64,000 bases of DNA from Planctomycetes bacterium syqfu (GCA_020974905.1 CP087563.1:6882001-6946000), one strand, 5' to 3'; counted from the first letter of the stretch, positions 17,933-26,546 are shown. Made by a program: numbers and translations. The notes: generated from the letters alone by a model not told the origin.

Positions 17933-18223
17933 ATGTCACAGTTGCACGCAGCGCGTTTTTCAGAGAAAAAACAAAACAAATTGCTCAGACACGAAGCACG
18001 TTTGCTGCGTAGGGAAAATTACATTCGTCGTACGCGTCATGTCGCGTTCTGGTTGGCAATCCTGATGTTCGGGATTTTTTTTGTCCACCCTATGTTGGAC
18101 ATTTGTACCATGGAACAAGCGATGGACATGATGGTGTTACCAGCATGTCTGATGCTTTGTGTCTATACCACGACATTACAGATTCGGCATATCGATTCGA
18201 TCAAGTATCACCAATCACGATAG
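17933..18223 (+). CDS. Small two-TM membrane protein, uncharacterised
   Basis: 96 residues from the ATG at 17933 (another ATG at 17921). A very basic N-terminal half (KKQNKLLRHEARLLRRENYIRRTRH) precedes two hydrophobic segments (VAFWLAILMFGIFFVHPML and MMVLPACLMLCVYTTTL) joined by a short loop. No family recognised. It lies between GNAT and DUF309 genes on the same strand. Confidence 0.5.
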   Translation: MSQLHAARFSEKKQNKLLRHEARLLRRENYIRRTRHVAFWLAILMFGIFFVHPMLDICTMEQAMDMMVLPACLMLCVYTTTLQIRHIDSIKYHQSR

Positions 18224-18267
18224 TGCGTTTGTCTGAATGATGTTTTCATATCCATTATGATGCATGC

Positions 18268-18705
18268 ATGACTGCCACTGACTTTGACGAAGCTGCCATT
18301 TTTCACGAAGGCCTTCGCCTGTTCAACGAACAGGAATGGTTTGATGCGCATGAGACATGGGAAGACATCTGGGTGATGGCATCAGGCCCCCGGAAGCTTT
18401 TTTACCAGGGTTTGATTCAGTGTGCCGTGGTGCTTGAACATGTCAGGCGTGGCAATCCGCGTGGCGTGCGATCCGTTTGGAAAACCGCACAAAGCAAATT
18501 TGTCGGCCTGCCCGATCCGTACATGGGCATCGAGATTTCCAAACTACTCGCTGATGAGTATCGCGCCATCAAGCGCATTCTTGAATTACCGGACGAGCGA
18601 TTTAATCCGCAATTGGGGCGGGGGCAGGATTTGCCTTACGACGCAACAGAGGCGCCGCGGATTACGTTGCTTACGGATCCATTTGCCGATGCACACGAGC
18701 AGTGA
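18268..18705 (+). CDS. DUF309-family protein
   Basis: 145 residues. It shows the DUF309 signature: EGLRLFNEQEWFDAHETWEDIWVMA.GPRKLFYQGLIQCAVVLEHVRRGNPRGVRSVW. The conserved H-E-x-x-E/W helix is complete. The family is helical with no established function. Start ATG at 18268. Confidence 0.88.
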   Translation: MTATDFDEAAIFHEGLRLFNEQEWFDAHETWEDIWVMASGPRKLFYQGLIQCAVVLEHVRRGNPRGVRSVWKTAQSKFVGLPDPYMGIEISKLLADEYRAIKRILELPDERFNPQLGRGQDLPYDATEAPRITLLTDPFADAHEQ

Positions 18706-18918
18706 TTGAAGGTTAACACAACACCATTGATTGGTTGTTGTGCGCCAATTCAAGTTGTTTTTTTTACGTATTGTTTTGCTTCATAATGCTTCATGCACTG
18801 GACGGATTGCTGAATCGCGCGTTTTTGCAATCTTTTTGCAAAATAGAGCATTTTTCATTCAGGTCTAGCGCCACGGGTATGTTTGCTATACCCTATCCTC
18901 CAGCAAGGAGGCTACTGG

Positions 18919-19305
18919 ATGAAAGCTTATTCGATTGATTTGCGCAAGCGTGTGCTATCGATGTGCGATCAAGGCCATGGCACGACCGAAGTGGCACGGG
19001 TGTTTGCAGTCAGTCCGGCGTGGGTCAGGCGACTCAAACAACGCCGACGTGAAGACGGGCAGATCGCTGCGCAACCCGGTGGCGGAGCACGTTACTGCCG
19101 ATTGACCGACCAGGGACGCAAGCAGTTGCGTCGCCTCATTGAGCAACGCCCCGACAGCACACTGGCTCAACTTCAGGAACAACTCATCAAGCAAGGCCAC
19201 GTGCGTTGTGGCCTGACGACGATTTATCGCGCGTTGAGCAACATGGGATGGTCTTTTAAAAAAGACGCTTCGAGCCAGCGAACAGGATCGACCGGACATC
19301 GTTGA
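18919..19305 (+). CDS. IS630 transposase, first frame (HTH part)
   Basis: 128 residues from the ATG at 18919, with AAGGAG 8 nt upstream. N-terminal helix-turn-helix DNA-binding part: AYSIDLRKRVLSMCDQGHGTTEVARVF, SPAWVRRLKQRR, then a second helix region LAQLQEQL ... CGLTTIYRALSNMGWSFKK. After the A6G stretch (19259-19265) this frame stops within about 14 codons, whereas the +1 frame continues with TLRASEQDRPDIVERR, the expected family sequence. The complete transposase therefore needs a +1 ribosomal shift or RNA-polymerase slippage on the A run. Confidence 0.9.
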   Translation: MKAYSIDLRKRVLSMCDQGHGTTEVARVFAVSPAWVRRLKQRRREDGQIAAQPGGGARYCRLTDQGRKQLRRLIEQRPDSTLAQLQEQLIKQGHVRCGLTTIYRALSNMGWSFKKDASSQRTGSTGHR

Positions 19306-19312
19306 GCGTCGA

Positions 19313-19873
19313 ATGAATTTTCGCATCGCTCGACAATTCGTCGATGCTAAACAATTCGTTTTTCTCGATGAATCCGGTGCACAAACCAACATGACGCGCC
19401 GTTATGGCTGGGCACTTTCTGCGCAACGATGTCACGATGCGGCACCGCATGGCCACTGGAAAACCAGCACGCTCATCAGTGCCATCGGCTATCAAGGCGT
19501 GTTGCCGTCTGCCACCTTGCTGTTGGACGGGACGATAAACGCTGCGACGTTTGACGGCTATGTTCGGCGTTGTTTGTGTCCAGCATTGCGTCCCGGTCAA
19601 ATCGTTGTGATGGACAACCTGGCAGCTCACAAGGTCACAGGCATTCGACAGGCCATTGAATCTGCAGGTTGTGATCTATGGTACTTGCCGGCCTATTCGC
19701 CGGACCTCAATCCCATTGAAAAGATGTGGTCAAAGATCAAAGCATGGCTGCGTCGAGCGGCCGCCCGATCCATTGAGCAACTCCACCAAGCGGTCGCAGA
19801 AGCATTTGGCCGTGTCACAGTGGATGAATGCCATGCCTACTTCAAAAGCTGTGGATACGCTACACTTGAATGA
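19313..19873 (+). CDS. IS630 transposase, second frame (DDE catalytic part)
   Basis: 186 residues in the +1 frame. The catalytic triad is intact: FLDESGAQTNMTRRYGWA (first Asp), IVVMDNLAAHKV (second Asp) and YLPAYSPDLNPIEKMWSKIK (Glu). The ATG at 19313 may be only an internal Met of the fused product. Residues of the joining segment (TLRASEQDRPDI) are coded upstream in this frame from about 19266. Confidence 0.9.
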   Translation: MNFRIARQFVDAKQFVFLDESGAQTNMTRRYGWALSAQRCHDAAPHGHWKTSTLISAIGYQGVLPSATLLLDGTINAATFDGYVRRCLCPALRPGQIVVMDNLAAHKVTGIRQAIESAGCDLWYLPAYSPDLNPIEKMWSKIKAWLRRAAARSIEQLHQAVAEAFGRVTVDECHAYFKSCGYATLE

Positions 19874-19955
19874 AAAATGCTCTAAAGCATAAATACCGAA
19901 TACAGTCGCTTGCATCATCGGACAAAAACCTTCATAATCCAGTGCTCACATTTTC

Positions 19956-19980
19956 GACAGACACGGGAACATCGTCTGTC
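19956..19980. promoter_or_regulatory. Inverted repeat upstream of the sugar ABC operon
   Basis: GACAGAC (19956-19962) and GTCTGTC (19974-19980), perfect 7-bp arms 11 nt apart, 151 nt before the lipoprotein start. It may be an operator or a 5' UTR hairpin; no regulator gene is adjacent. Confidence 0.3.
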
Positions 19981-20131
19981 ACGAGCTCCAACATCCCAAA
20001 TTTGATTCAACGGAATTTGTGCAGACAAGGTCCTGCGTTATCGATCTGAGGATGTGGCTGATTCGAGATGTCAGTTGAGTCAGTTTGAGATTTGCAACAC
20101 AGTGTGCCACACACCGATTGAGAACAATTCG

Positions 20132-21043
20132 ATGAGCCCAAAGCACGGTATCGTTTGTCTTCTTTGCCTACTCTTAACCAGTCTTGTTGCGTGTCAGCGA
20201 CAATCCGAATTAACCAATGGTGATTATGCCGGTTACTTTGACAAAGCCACCGAGGAACTGGTTTGTTTTAACTTTCAGGTCAGTTACGACATGTTCGCTG
20301 ATTTGCTGGAAGTGATGCCAGCCGAGCATGAGCTGTATTACAAATCGCTTTATGCCAAGGCGACCTGCGCTCAGCACATCACACCCCCAACGCAGATTTT
20401 GCTTGATGAAGCAACCGCCTTGTTTGATCAGGTTGCCAACGATTGTCCTGACAAGGCGTTGGCAGGGCAGGCGTTGATCAATCTCGGTCGCATTGCAGAG
20501 CTGCGCGACTATCCGGGTGACAACATTGATTTGGTCAAGGCGCGTGAGTACTACGATGCCGTGATCGCCAAGTATCCGGATCAGGAGTTGGCGGATCAAG
20601 CAGCGATCTGGAAAGCAGGTACTTACATCCTGGTCGTCGGTGACAAGGAAAGTAAACTTCAAGGTGTCAAGCTCCTGGAGGATTGGTTAGCCAGGCGCCC
20701 GGACAATGCTTACGCCTCACCGATGTGGACGTATCTTGGTGAGACTTATGAACTGGATTTAAAAGACAACCATCGCGCATTGGATTGCTTTGTCAAAGCC
20801 GACGCGATTGGTTTGCCTGCCGAGTCTCAGGTCAGCAGCTATTATTGGCGGATGGCCTTGCTTGCAGAGAGTCTGCCCACGGGTTTGGATACCAGTATCA
20901 CGTATTACCAGAAGATCATTCAGATCACCCCGACGTCCGGCCGGGCCTTTGAGGCGCAGTTGGCCTTGGAACGCCTTTCCAAAGCGCATCCTGACAAGAA
21001 CATTAACGTGCCCAAGATCGATCTCTATCAGATTGGACAATAA
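20132..21043 (+). CDS. TPR-containing lipoprotein
   Basis: 303 residues from the ATG at 20132, where a lipoprotein signal starts (VCLLCLLLTSLVAC, lipobox L-V-A-C). The mature part consists of helical tetratricopeptide-like repeats (ALINLGRIAELRDY, KAREYYDAVIAKYPDQELADQAAIWKAGT, PMWTYLGETYELDLKDNHRALDCF, TSITYYQKIIQITP). It lies 5 nt before the solute-binding protein gene, so it is very likely part of the ABC system, perhaps as a membrane-anchored organiser of the binding protein. TPR lipoproteins are usually scaffolds; the specific role here is inferred. Confidence 0.82.
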   Translation: MSPKHGIVCLLCLLLTSLVACQRQSELTNGDYAGYFDKATEELVCFNFQVSYDMFADLLEVMPAEHELYYKSLYAKATCAQHITPPTQILLDEATALFDQVANDCPDKALAGQALINLGRIAELRDYPGDNIDLVKAREYYDAVIAKYPDQELADQAAIWKAGTYILVVGDKESKLQGVKLLEDWLARRPDNAYASPMWTYLGETYELDLKDNHRALDCFVKADAIGLPAESQVSSYYWRMALLAESLPTGLDTSITYYQKIIQITPTSGRAFEAQLALERLSKAHPDKNINVPKIDLYQIGQ

Positions 21044-21048
21044 GAGAC

Positions 21049-22878
21049 GTGAAGAAACTCCCATTGAATTATATTGGTGTCTTCCTGTTGCTGGTGGTCT
21101 TTGGCTTAAGCCTCGCACAGGTTCTATCCAACAGCTTTAATGCAGGTGAAATCACCGCGTTTGGCAAAGGTGGCAAGAAGATCATTCGCATTGCTCACTG
21201 GCAGCTCGAACCGGGCTACCGTGATGCGATGGATCAGATGATCGCCAACTACAACGCATTACCCAAAGTCAAGGAAGCGAACATTGAAGTCCAGCAGGTG
21301 CCGGTGACCGAGAAGGTTTACGGCCAGTGGCTCAATGTACATTTGATGTCAGGCACCGCGCCGGACATCTGCGAAAAGGGCTTTGCCAAGATGACCAGTG
21401 GTGACTACGTCGCCCGGTTCTTTGAGCCGTTGGGGGACTATGTTGCCAAGCCCAATCCGTACAATCAGCCGGAATATCTGCCTGCAGAACTCAAGCAAAA
21501 ATACACGGGATTGGTCAAGCAGCTTACGGAGAGTCCCTGGCGTGAAACATTCAATGACGGGATGCGTGGCGGCTGGGATGACAAGCTTCAGAACCACTAT
21601 GCCGTACCGACAAGTTTCTTTGGTGCGATTCGACTTTACTACAACGTGACGTTGATCAACGAAGCCAAGAAACTCATCCGTGAGGAGTTGGCCAAGCCTG
21701 CCTACGATGACTGGATGGCGTACCGCATTGACGGTGGATTTGTCAAAGCGGATGCCAAACTCAAAGAATGGGCTTCGACGAATGAACCCCCTCAGACTTT
21801 GGGCCAGCTTCTGCTGAGTTGTTCAGCGATTCGTCACATTGCCAAACTCAAAGGCCAGGACAAACTCGTCCCCATCGCTGGCAGCAGTTACAGCCAGAAC
21901 ATGTTTGCTGACGCCTACAAGATTCCGTTTCTCAGTGCGTATGCACAGGAAGTGGACATGAACGTCAACTCCACCATTACACCGCTGGAGACCTATGCTG
22001 CATGGGAAGCGGGTGTCTGGAGTTTTGAGGACGATCGCGTCAAGGCGTATTACAAGTGTATTGAAGAAGTCTGCAAGGAATTTCCTCCCGGATTCCTTGC
22101 TTTGGGACGTGATCAGGCGATCAACCGTTTCGTACTTGGGCAGGCTGCCATGGTGGCTTCGGGTGCATGGGATGCCAACGGCATCATGAAAGGTGCATCA
22201 GGTCACAGCGATCCGTCCAAGGACTTTGAAGTTGGCATCATGCCGTTCCCGCTGCCTGCCCAAGGTGAGAAGTGGGGCGAGTATATCAGCTACCCCGCCA
22301 ACGAAGCGCAGGCAACCGCCGGTGCACCCTATGCCGTAACACAGCGGTCTCCGAATGTGGAATGGGCGATCGACTTTTTGCAGTATATGAGCAGTTACTC
22401 GGTCAATCAGCAATTCAACCGTGACGCCGGCTGGATTCCCGTGATCATGGGCACGTCGCCGACGGAACTGATGCAGCCGTTCTCACCGACGCCTTTTGGT
22501 TTGTCCAAGGGCGCTGGCGTGAACTTCTACCCCGGTTCAACCAATATCCGCACGATCTACGAAGGCCAACTCTGGTTGTACATGTCCGGCGACATCAGCT
22601 ACGACGACTTTGCAGCACGTGTGGTCGAAGGCTTGGAGAATCCGCAGAACGGTATCCGCCGACTTTGGTATGCCGAATGGGAAAAATCGCGCAGTTACCA
22701 TCGCAATAACGAACGCATGCTGGCAACGCAGAAAATTCGCCAGTTGTTTAAAAACGATCCAACCGCTTCGGATAAGTACATTCGAGGTACCTTCAGTGTT
22801 GTTGCTGGCAATCACGGCAACGATATCCGTTCGGACTGGAAACAGATTCATCCTGACAAAGAATTTCCCGAGTATTAA
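21049..22878 (+). CDS. Extracellular solute-binding protein, family 1 (sugar ABC importer)
   Basis: 609 residues from a GTG at 21049, far longer than the usual 400-450. An N-terminal hydrophobic segment (NYIGVFLLLVVFGLSLAQVL) lacks a clear cleavage site and may be an uncleaved anchor. SBP_bac_1 features: IIRIAHWQLEPGYRDAMDQMIANYN, GQWLNVHLMSGTAPDICEKG, TSFFGAIRLYYNVTLIN, FVLGQAAMVASGAWDANGI and VTQRSPNVEWAIDFLQYM. The ligand is probably an oligosaccharide, judged by the hydrolases downstream. Operon: lipoprotein, this gene, permease, permease. Confidence 0.88.
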   Translation: MKKLPLNYIGVFLLLVVFGLSLAQVLSNSFNAGEITAFGKGGKKIIRIAHWQLEPGYRDAMDQMIANYNALPKVKEANIEVQQVPVTEKVYGQWLNVHLMSGTAPDICEKGFAKMTSGDYVARFFEPLGDYVAKPNPYNQPEYLPAELKQKYTGLVKQLTESPWRETFNDGMRGGWDDKLQNHYAVPTSFFGAIRLYYNVTLINEAKKLIREELAKPAYDDWMAYRIDGGFVKADAKLKEWASTNEPPQTLGQLLLSCSAIRHIAKLKGQDKLVPIAGSSYSQNMFADAYKIPFLSAYAQEVDMNVNSTITPLETYAAWEAGVWSFEDDRVKAYYKCIEEVCKEFPPGFLALGRDQAINRFVLGQAAMVASGAWDANGIMKGASGHSDPSKDFEVGIMPFPLPAQGEKWGEYISYPANEAQATAGAPYAVTQRSPNVEWAIDFLQYMSSYSVNQQFNRDAGWIPVIMGTSPTELMQPFSPTPFGLSKGAGVNFYPGSTNIRTIYEGQLWLYMSGDISYDDFAARVVEGLENPQNGIRRLWYAEWEKSRSYHRNNERMLATQKIRQLFKNDPTASDKYIRGTFSVVAGNHGNDIRSDWKQIHPDKEFPEY

Positions 22879-22890
22879 AAAGTCCACGTT

Positions 22891-24411
22891 ATGACACAGA
22901 CTGCACTGAATAATGCCGAGGTGGCGCCCAGTCGCGTTAACAGCAAATATACACCCGCTCGTATATTGGCCCGACTGCGTACCGTCTCATTACTTTACCT
23001 GTTGATGCTGCCGACGATTTTGAGCATGCTCATCTTCAGCTACTATCCCAAGCTCGACGTCGTGATCAAGGCGTTTTACCGCTGGGAACCGGGGCAGATT
23101 GAAGAGTTCATCGGGCTCAAGAACTTCCAGGACGCCTTGTCGGATCCACTGTTCTGGAACTCGTTCCAGTTGGTGATCATCCTGCTGGTGGCCAACCTGG
23201 TGAAGATGTGGCCGGGCATTATCACCGCGATCGCGCTGCATCGTCTGGCCTCCAATCGTTGGCGTTACATTTTCCAGGTTGCCTTCGTGATTCCGATGGT
23301 GATTCCCGGTCTGGTGTGGCTGCTGATCTGGAAGAGTTTTTACGAGCCGGACTTTGGGATTCTCAATCGCTTTTTGAATCTGACCGGCGGGATGCATCTA
23401 TTGAGTTGGCTTGACGGGACCAAGGATGTGCCGGGTGTGATGCCCAACATTGCAGAGGCGATTACGCCGATCATCAACGGGCCGGTGACATGGCTGTTTG
23501 CCAGTGTCTGGGGCATGTTGACGTTTGGTGCCGTGGCCATGACCTGTGCGGCACGCAACGTCAACCCGATCGGCAACATTAAACGTGCAGGTCTGACGGT
23601 CGGTCTGGCGTTCTGCACTTTCATGGTGGTCCAATTGGCCGGGCAGGATAATACCACCGGTTCTGCAATCGCTTTGATTGGTTGCATTCTTTTCCTCATC
23701 GGGATTGCCCGAACGGACGGCCCAGCATGGTTGCTTTGGACGATGTGGATGCTTGCCGGTTCATGGACCTGCCAGGGACGGTTGTACATGCTGCCGATCC
23801 TGGTTGCGGTTGCCGAAGTCATTAACTTTGCGGTTCGCAACATGACCCACACGATTGCTGCCAAGGACATCGTCAAGTGGATTGGTCTTGCCGTCCTTGT
23901 CGTCGGTTGTCTGTTGATCGGCTTTGGCAAAATCTGGACGGTGCCCACGGGACAGTTCGAATTCGGCTCGCCCGCGTGGTTAGGCAACAAAGACCTGGTC
24001 TTACCCGCGGTGATCTTCTGGGGCTTCCCATGGGTCGGCACGGTCGGCGTGCTGATTTACCTTGCCGGTTTGCAGCAAATTTCCAATGACGTGTACGAAG
24101 CGGCTGAACTCGATGGCGTGGGACCGATTCGTCGTGTCTTTTCCATCGAACTGCCTCTGATCATGACGCAGGTACGTATCAACCTGATCTTCATGACCAT
24201 CGGCACGTTGACTGCCTACGAATTCTTCCTCATCCTGCTTGGCCCCGCTGGTGGTCCGGGCAACAAGGGGATGGTTCCCGGTTTGTACATGTATCAAAAA
24301 GCCTTCCTCTCCGGCCGCTTCGGTTATGCCTGTGCGTTGGGGATGGTGCTGTTCATGCTGGTGTTGTTACTCACCATCATTTACCAGCGCTATGTGAAGG
24401 TTGAGAAGTAG
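22891..24411 (+). CDS. Sugar ABC transporter permease, MalF type, enlarged
   Basis: 506 residues, about 200 more than ordinary MalF-like permeases. The first part has TM segments and the opening typical of the family (LLYLLMLPTILSMLIFSYYPKLDVVIKAF, FIGLKNFQDALSDPLFWNSF). Instead of running straight on, it carries an insert at about residues 200-345 with extra hydrophobic helices (FASVWGMLTFGAVAMTC, GSAIALIGCILFLIGIA, IGLAVLVVGCLLIGFGKIW) before the usual end with the EAA loop EAAELDGVGPIRRVFSIELPL and LTAYEFFLILLGPAGGPG. The insert splits the membrane core and is unusual. Next gene is the second permease. Confidence 0.86.
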   Translation: MTQTALNNAEVAPSRVNSKYTPARILARLRTVSLLYLLMLPTILSMLIFSYYPKLDVVIKAFYRWEPGQIEEFIGLKNFQDALSDPLFWNSFQLVIILLVANLVKMWPGIITAIALHRLASNRWRYIFQVAFVIPMVIPGLVWLLIWKSFYEPDFGILNRFLNLTGGMHLLSWLDGTKDVPGVMPNIAEAITPIINGPVTWLFASVWGMLTFGAVAMTCAARNVNPIGNIKRAGLTVGLAFCTFMVVQLAGQDNTTGSAIALIGCILFLIGIARTDGPAWLLWTMWMLAGSWTCQGRLYMLPILVAVAEVINFAVRNMTHTIAAKDIVKWIGLAVLVVGCLLIGFGKIWTVPTGQFEFGSPAWLGNKDLVLPAVIFWGFPWVGTVGVLIYLAGLQQISNDVYEAAELDGVGPIRRVFSIELPLIMTQVRINLIFMTIGTLTAYEFFLILLGPAGGPGNKGMVPGLYMYQKAFLSGRFGYACALGMVLFMLVLLLTIIYQRYVKVEK

Positions 24412-24461
24412 AACCGCTTGCGGTTTAGCGCGATTTAAAAATTCAAAATCCGAAATCAGAG
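24412..24461. repeat. AAACCGC palindrome repeat, copy 1
   Basis: Perfect dyad AACCGCTTGCGGTT (2-nt centre) directly at the permease stop, then TTAGCGCGATT and AAAATCCGAAATC. Read inverted, the parts (GATTTCGGATTT.GAAT, CGCTAAACCGCAAGCGGTT) match the pieces at 59297-59424. Confidence 0.65.
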
Positions 24462-24467
24462 ATAATC

Positions 24468-25307
24468 ATGAGTACTGCCCGGCCTACAAAACTCGGTGAA
24501 GCCCCCAAATACGCCATTGTGCTGTTTGTGTTGTTCTTCGCCTTTTACCCGTTGTTCGTGATGTTCTGCATCAGTTTCAAATCCAATGAACAATTCCAGG
24601 CCAACCCATGGTTCTTCGACGCACCCAGCGAGTGGCATTGGGAAAACTGGGCCGTGGCCTGGGGCATCGTCAAGAACTACATCGCCAACTCCATCGTCAC
24701 CGCCGTCATCTCCGTGGCCATCGGCATGGTCATGGTCGTGCTCACCAGTTACGTCCTGGCCCGCTATCGGTTCAAAGGTCGCAACATCATTTACTACGGC
24801 ATTATCGCGTCGATGTTCCTCCCCGGCACGGCTGCAACCTTGGTCACCTTGTTCTGGCTGATCCGATCGATGGGCCTGGTCAACAGCTTATGGGCCATCA
24901 TCATCGTCAGTTCCGCAGGCGGACAGGTAGCGGGCATTTTCATTCTCAAGCAGTTCATCGAAGACATCCCCAAGGAACTCTTCGAGTCTGCACAGATCGA
25001 CGGCGCAACGCACCTTCGCCAAATCACCACCGTGGTCCTGCCGTTATCCGGTTCGATTTTGGCAACGGTCGCCATCATGAAATTCCTGGGTGTGTGGAAC
25101 AACGTGATGCTGCCCCTGGTGGTGTTGCGTGATGATGAGAAACTCACGATCCCGGTCGGACTCTTACGACTGGAGGGTGAGTACGTCAAACAGTGGGGCG
25201 AGATGATGGCCGGCTACGCCATCGCTTCAATCCCACTGGTGATCATGTTCCTCTTCACCATGCGCTGGTTCGTCAAGGGGCTTGCTGCCGGTGCCATTAA
25301 GGGCTAA
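24468..25307 (+). CDS. Sugar ABC transporter permease, MalG type
   Basis: 279 residues, normal length, six membrane segments (YAIVLFVLFFAFYPLFVMFCI at the start). Landmarks: WENWAVAWGIVKNYIANSIVTAVISVA, IIIVSSAGGQVAGIFILKQF and the EAA loop ELFESAQIDGATHLRQITTVVLPLS. It ends the operon; a terminator follows. No ATP-binding subunit is encoded in the operon, so a shared MsmK/UgpC-type ATPase elsewhere is probably used (known for such importers in other bacteria). Confidence 0.92.
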   Translation: MSTARPTKLGEAPKYAIVLFVLFFAFYPLFVMFCISFKSNEQFQANPWFFDAPSEWHWENWAVAWGIVKNYIANSIVTAVISVAIGMVMVVLTSYVLARYRFKGRNIIYYGIIASMFLPGTAATLVTLFWLIRSMGLVNSLWAIIIVSSAGGQVAGIFILKQFIEDIPKELFESAQIDGATHLRQITTVVLPLSGSILATVAIMKFLGVWNNVMLPLVVLRDDEKLTIPVGLLRLEGEYVKQWGEMMAGYAIASIPLVIMFLFTMRWFVKGLAAGAIKG

Positions 25308-25334
25308 GCGGTCACCACCATCCCAACAATCATC

Positions 25335-25366
25335 AACTGCACGCCGCAACTCGGCGTGCAGTTTTT
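25335..25366 (+). terminator. Terminator of the sugar ABC operon
   Basis: Stem AACTGCACGCCG / CGGCGTGCAGTT, loop CAACT, followed by T5. It lies 28 nt after the permease stop. Confidence 0.92.
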
Positions 25367-25461
25367 ATTTGGTGATGAAACTATGTTGGCGTGCGATGCC
25401 TTGCAAATGAACGGTCATGTGTGAGACCCAGCTGAGTGGTCGGACGATGACTTGTTATATA

Positions 25462-25578
25462 TTGCATTTTTCACTCAAGTGTCGCGTGGACGTGTGACGC
25501 GCGAGCTGTCAGTTCACGGCTTTGAAGACGCACGCAGACATGAGCGCGCCAGACGCTACATTTGAGTGAAAATTGCAA
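25462..25578. mobile_element. MITE related to the resident IS630
   Basis: 117 bp between two TA dinucleotides (25460-25461 and 25579-25580). Ends: TTGCATTTTTCACTCAAGTG and, inverted, TTGCAATTTTCACTCAAATG, each followed by T(C/A)GCG. They match the IS630 tips (GAGCATTTTTCATTCAAGTGTAGCG) at most positions. The interior is non-coding. IS630 transposase could mobilise it in trans. Confidence 0.78.
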
Positions 25579-25606
25579 TAAGACTCGGTCAAGATAACCG
25601 GGCGAT

Positions 25607-25637
25607 GTGTATATAGCCGAGCCATCTTGGCTCGGTT
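25607..25637 (+). repeat. Small dispersed hairpin, copy B
   Basis: Core CCGAGCCA-TCT-TGGCTCGG (25617-25635) preceded by TATATAG. Same layout as the minus-strand hairpin at 12305-12336, with compensatory differences in the stem (GCC/GGC against GTC/GAC). Confidence 0.6.
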
Positions 25638-25751
25638 GCCTCGAAACAAAGTCACCCAATTCACTGCAACAGACCACGCATTTTATGAGCATCAATCACG
25701 ATTTCTGGTTTTGCCTGTCGCACGGATCATCGAGTTTTTAAAACAAGATCA

Positions 25752-25804
25752 TTGACTTGTACGGCAATCAGAATAGAATCACTAGTCAGCAGTACTGATG
25801 TACT
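25752..25804 (+). promoter_or_regulatory. Promoter with dyad for pseudopilin-GH5 cassette
   Basis: TTGACT (25752-25757), 16-nt spacer, TAGAAT (25774-25779), then AGTAC-TGAT-GTACT (25791-25804) over or just after the expected start of transcription; CAGTACTG (25790-25797) is also a perfect 8-bp palindrome. Likely repressor site, perhaps of the GntR/LacI hybrid at 27733. Confidence 0.5.
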
Positions 25805-25820
25805 AAAAAATGGAGAAGTC

Positions 25821-26501
25821 ATGCGATCAACCCGTGGATTTACCCTCATTGAATTGCTGGTTGTGATTTCGATTATCTCGCTTCTCATTGCCATTTTGTT
25901 GCCAGCTTTGGGCAATGCGCGCAAGGCGTCGCAGTCGGTTGCCTGCCTGAGTCAGTTGCATCAGATGGGGATTGCTGCTGCGATGTATGCCGGGGATTTT
26001 CAGGACACGGTGTTACCTGCATTCCCAAGGTATTCCAAGCGGGCGCTGAGTCACAATCCACCGGGTAGTGGCAGTTGGGCTTTTGCGCTTTGTCGTTACA
26101 TGGGGCGCGATGAGATCAAGGGGTTTTACAACTTGGAAGATGCCAAGCCGTTTATTTGTCCGACCATGCCCACGCGTATTGGCTATGGGCATAATCTGCA
26201 GGGCATGGGTTGGGGGACAACCAAGAATGATGTGGTGGTCGGTTACGTACGAACCGCAGACATTCTCCAGCCGGGGTTGATGGTCCATTTGATTGATAGT
26301 TACAGCTACACATCTGCGGACCCGACCGCCTGGGGGGCATGGCTGCCGCATGTCCGTTGGCCGGGTCTGGTGCTTGATACCTTGCCTGACATTCGACATC
26401 CCAGCGACTCAGCCAACATGCTTTTTGCTGATGCGCATGCTGCCAATAACCCTGAAATCCCCGTGGATATCAGCAGTGTTTCACCTCATTGGCAACAGTG
26501 A
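25821..26501 (+). CDS. Pseudopilin-type protein, cassette 2
   Basis: 226 residues from the ATG at 25821 with GGAGAAG upstream. RSTRG precedes [20 protein letters not shown], then NARKASQSVACLSQLHQMGI. The C-terminal signature is NMLFADAHAANN, so the usual D-G-H is D-A-H. Shorter than its paralogues. It is followed after 45 nt by a secreted GH5-like enzyme and preceded by its own promoter. Confidence 0.92.
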   Translation: MRSTRGFTLIELLVVISIISLLIAILLPALGNARKASQSVACLSQLHQMGIAAAMYAGDFQDTVLPAFPRYSKRALSHNPPGSGSWAFALCRYMGRDEIKGFYNLEDAKPFICPTMPTRIGYGHNLQGMGWGTTKNDVVVGYVRTADILQPGLMVHLIDSYSYTSADPTAWGAWLPHVRWPGLVLDTLPDIRHPSDSANMLFADAHAANNPEIPVDISSVSPHWQQ

Positions 26502-26546
26502 TTTTTCCACTTGTTTTTCACCATGAACCGTTACTCGGAGAGTTTT

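Larger units (their letters stand above)
18846..19882 (+). mobile_element. Complete IS630-family insertion sequence
   Basis: About 1037 bp flanked by TA on both sides (18844-18845 and 19883-19884), the IS630/Tc1 target duplication. Terminal inverted repeats: left GAGCATTTTTCATTCA-GGTC-TAGCG, right (inverted) GAGCATTTTTCATTCA-AGTG-TAGCG, 25 bp with 2 mismatches. Two overlapping reading frames code the transposase. It is inserted between the DUF309 gene and a lipoprotein gene without breaking either. A related short element is at 25462. Confidence 0.95.

Noticed and set aside
18846-19882. IS630 transposase as a pseudogene
   Set aside because: The frame change falls exactly on an A6G slippery run and both parts, the DDE triad and the ends are intact, so programmed recoding is more likely than decay.
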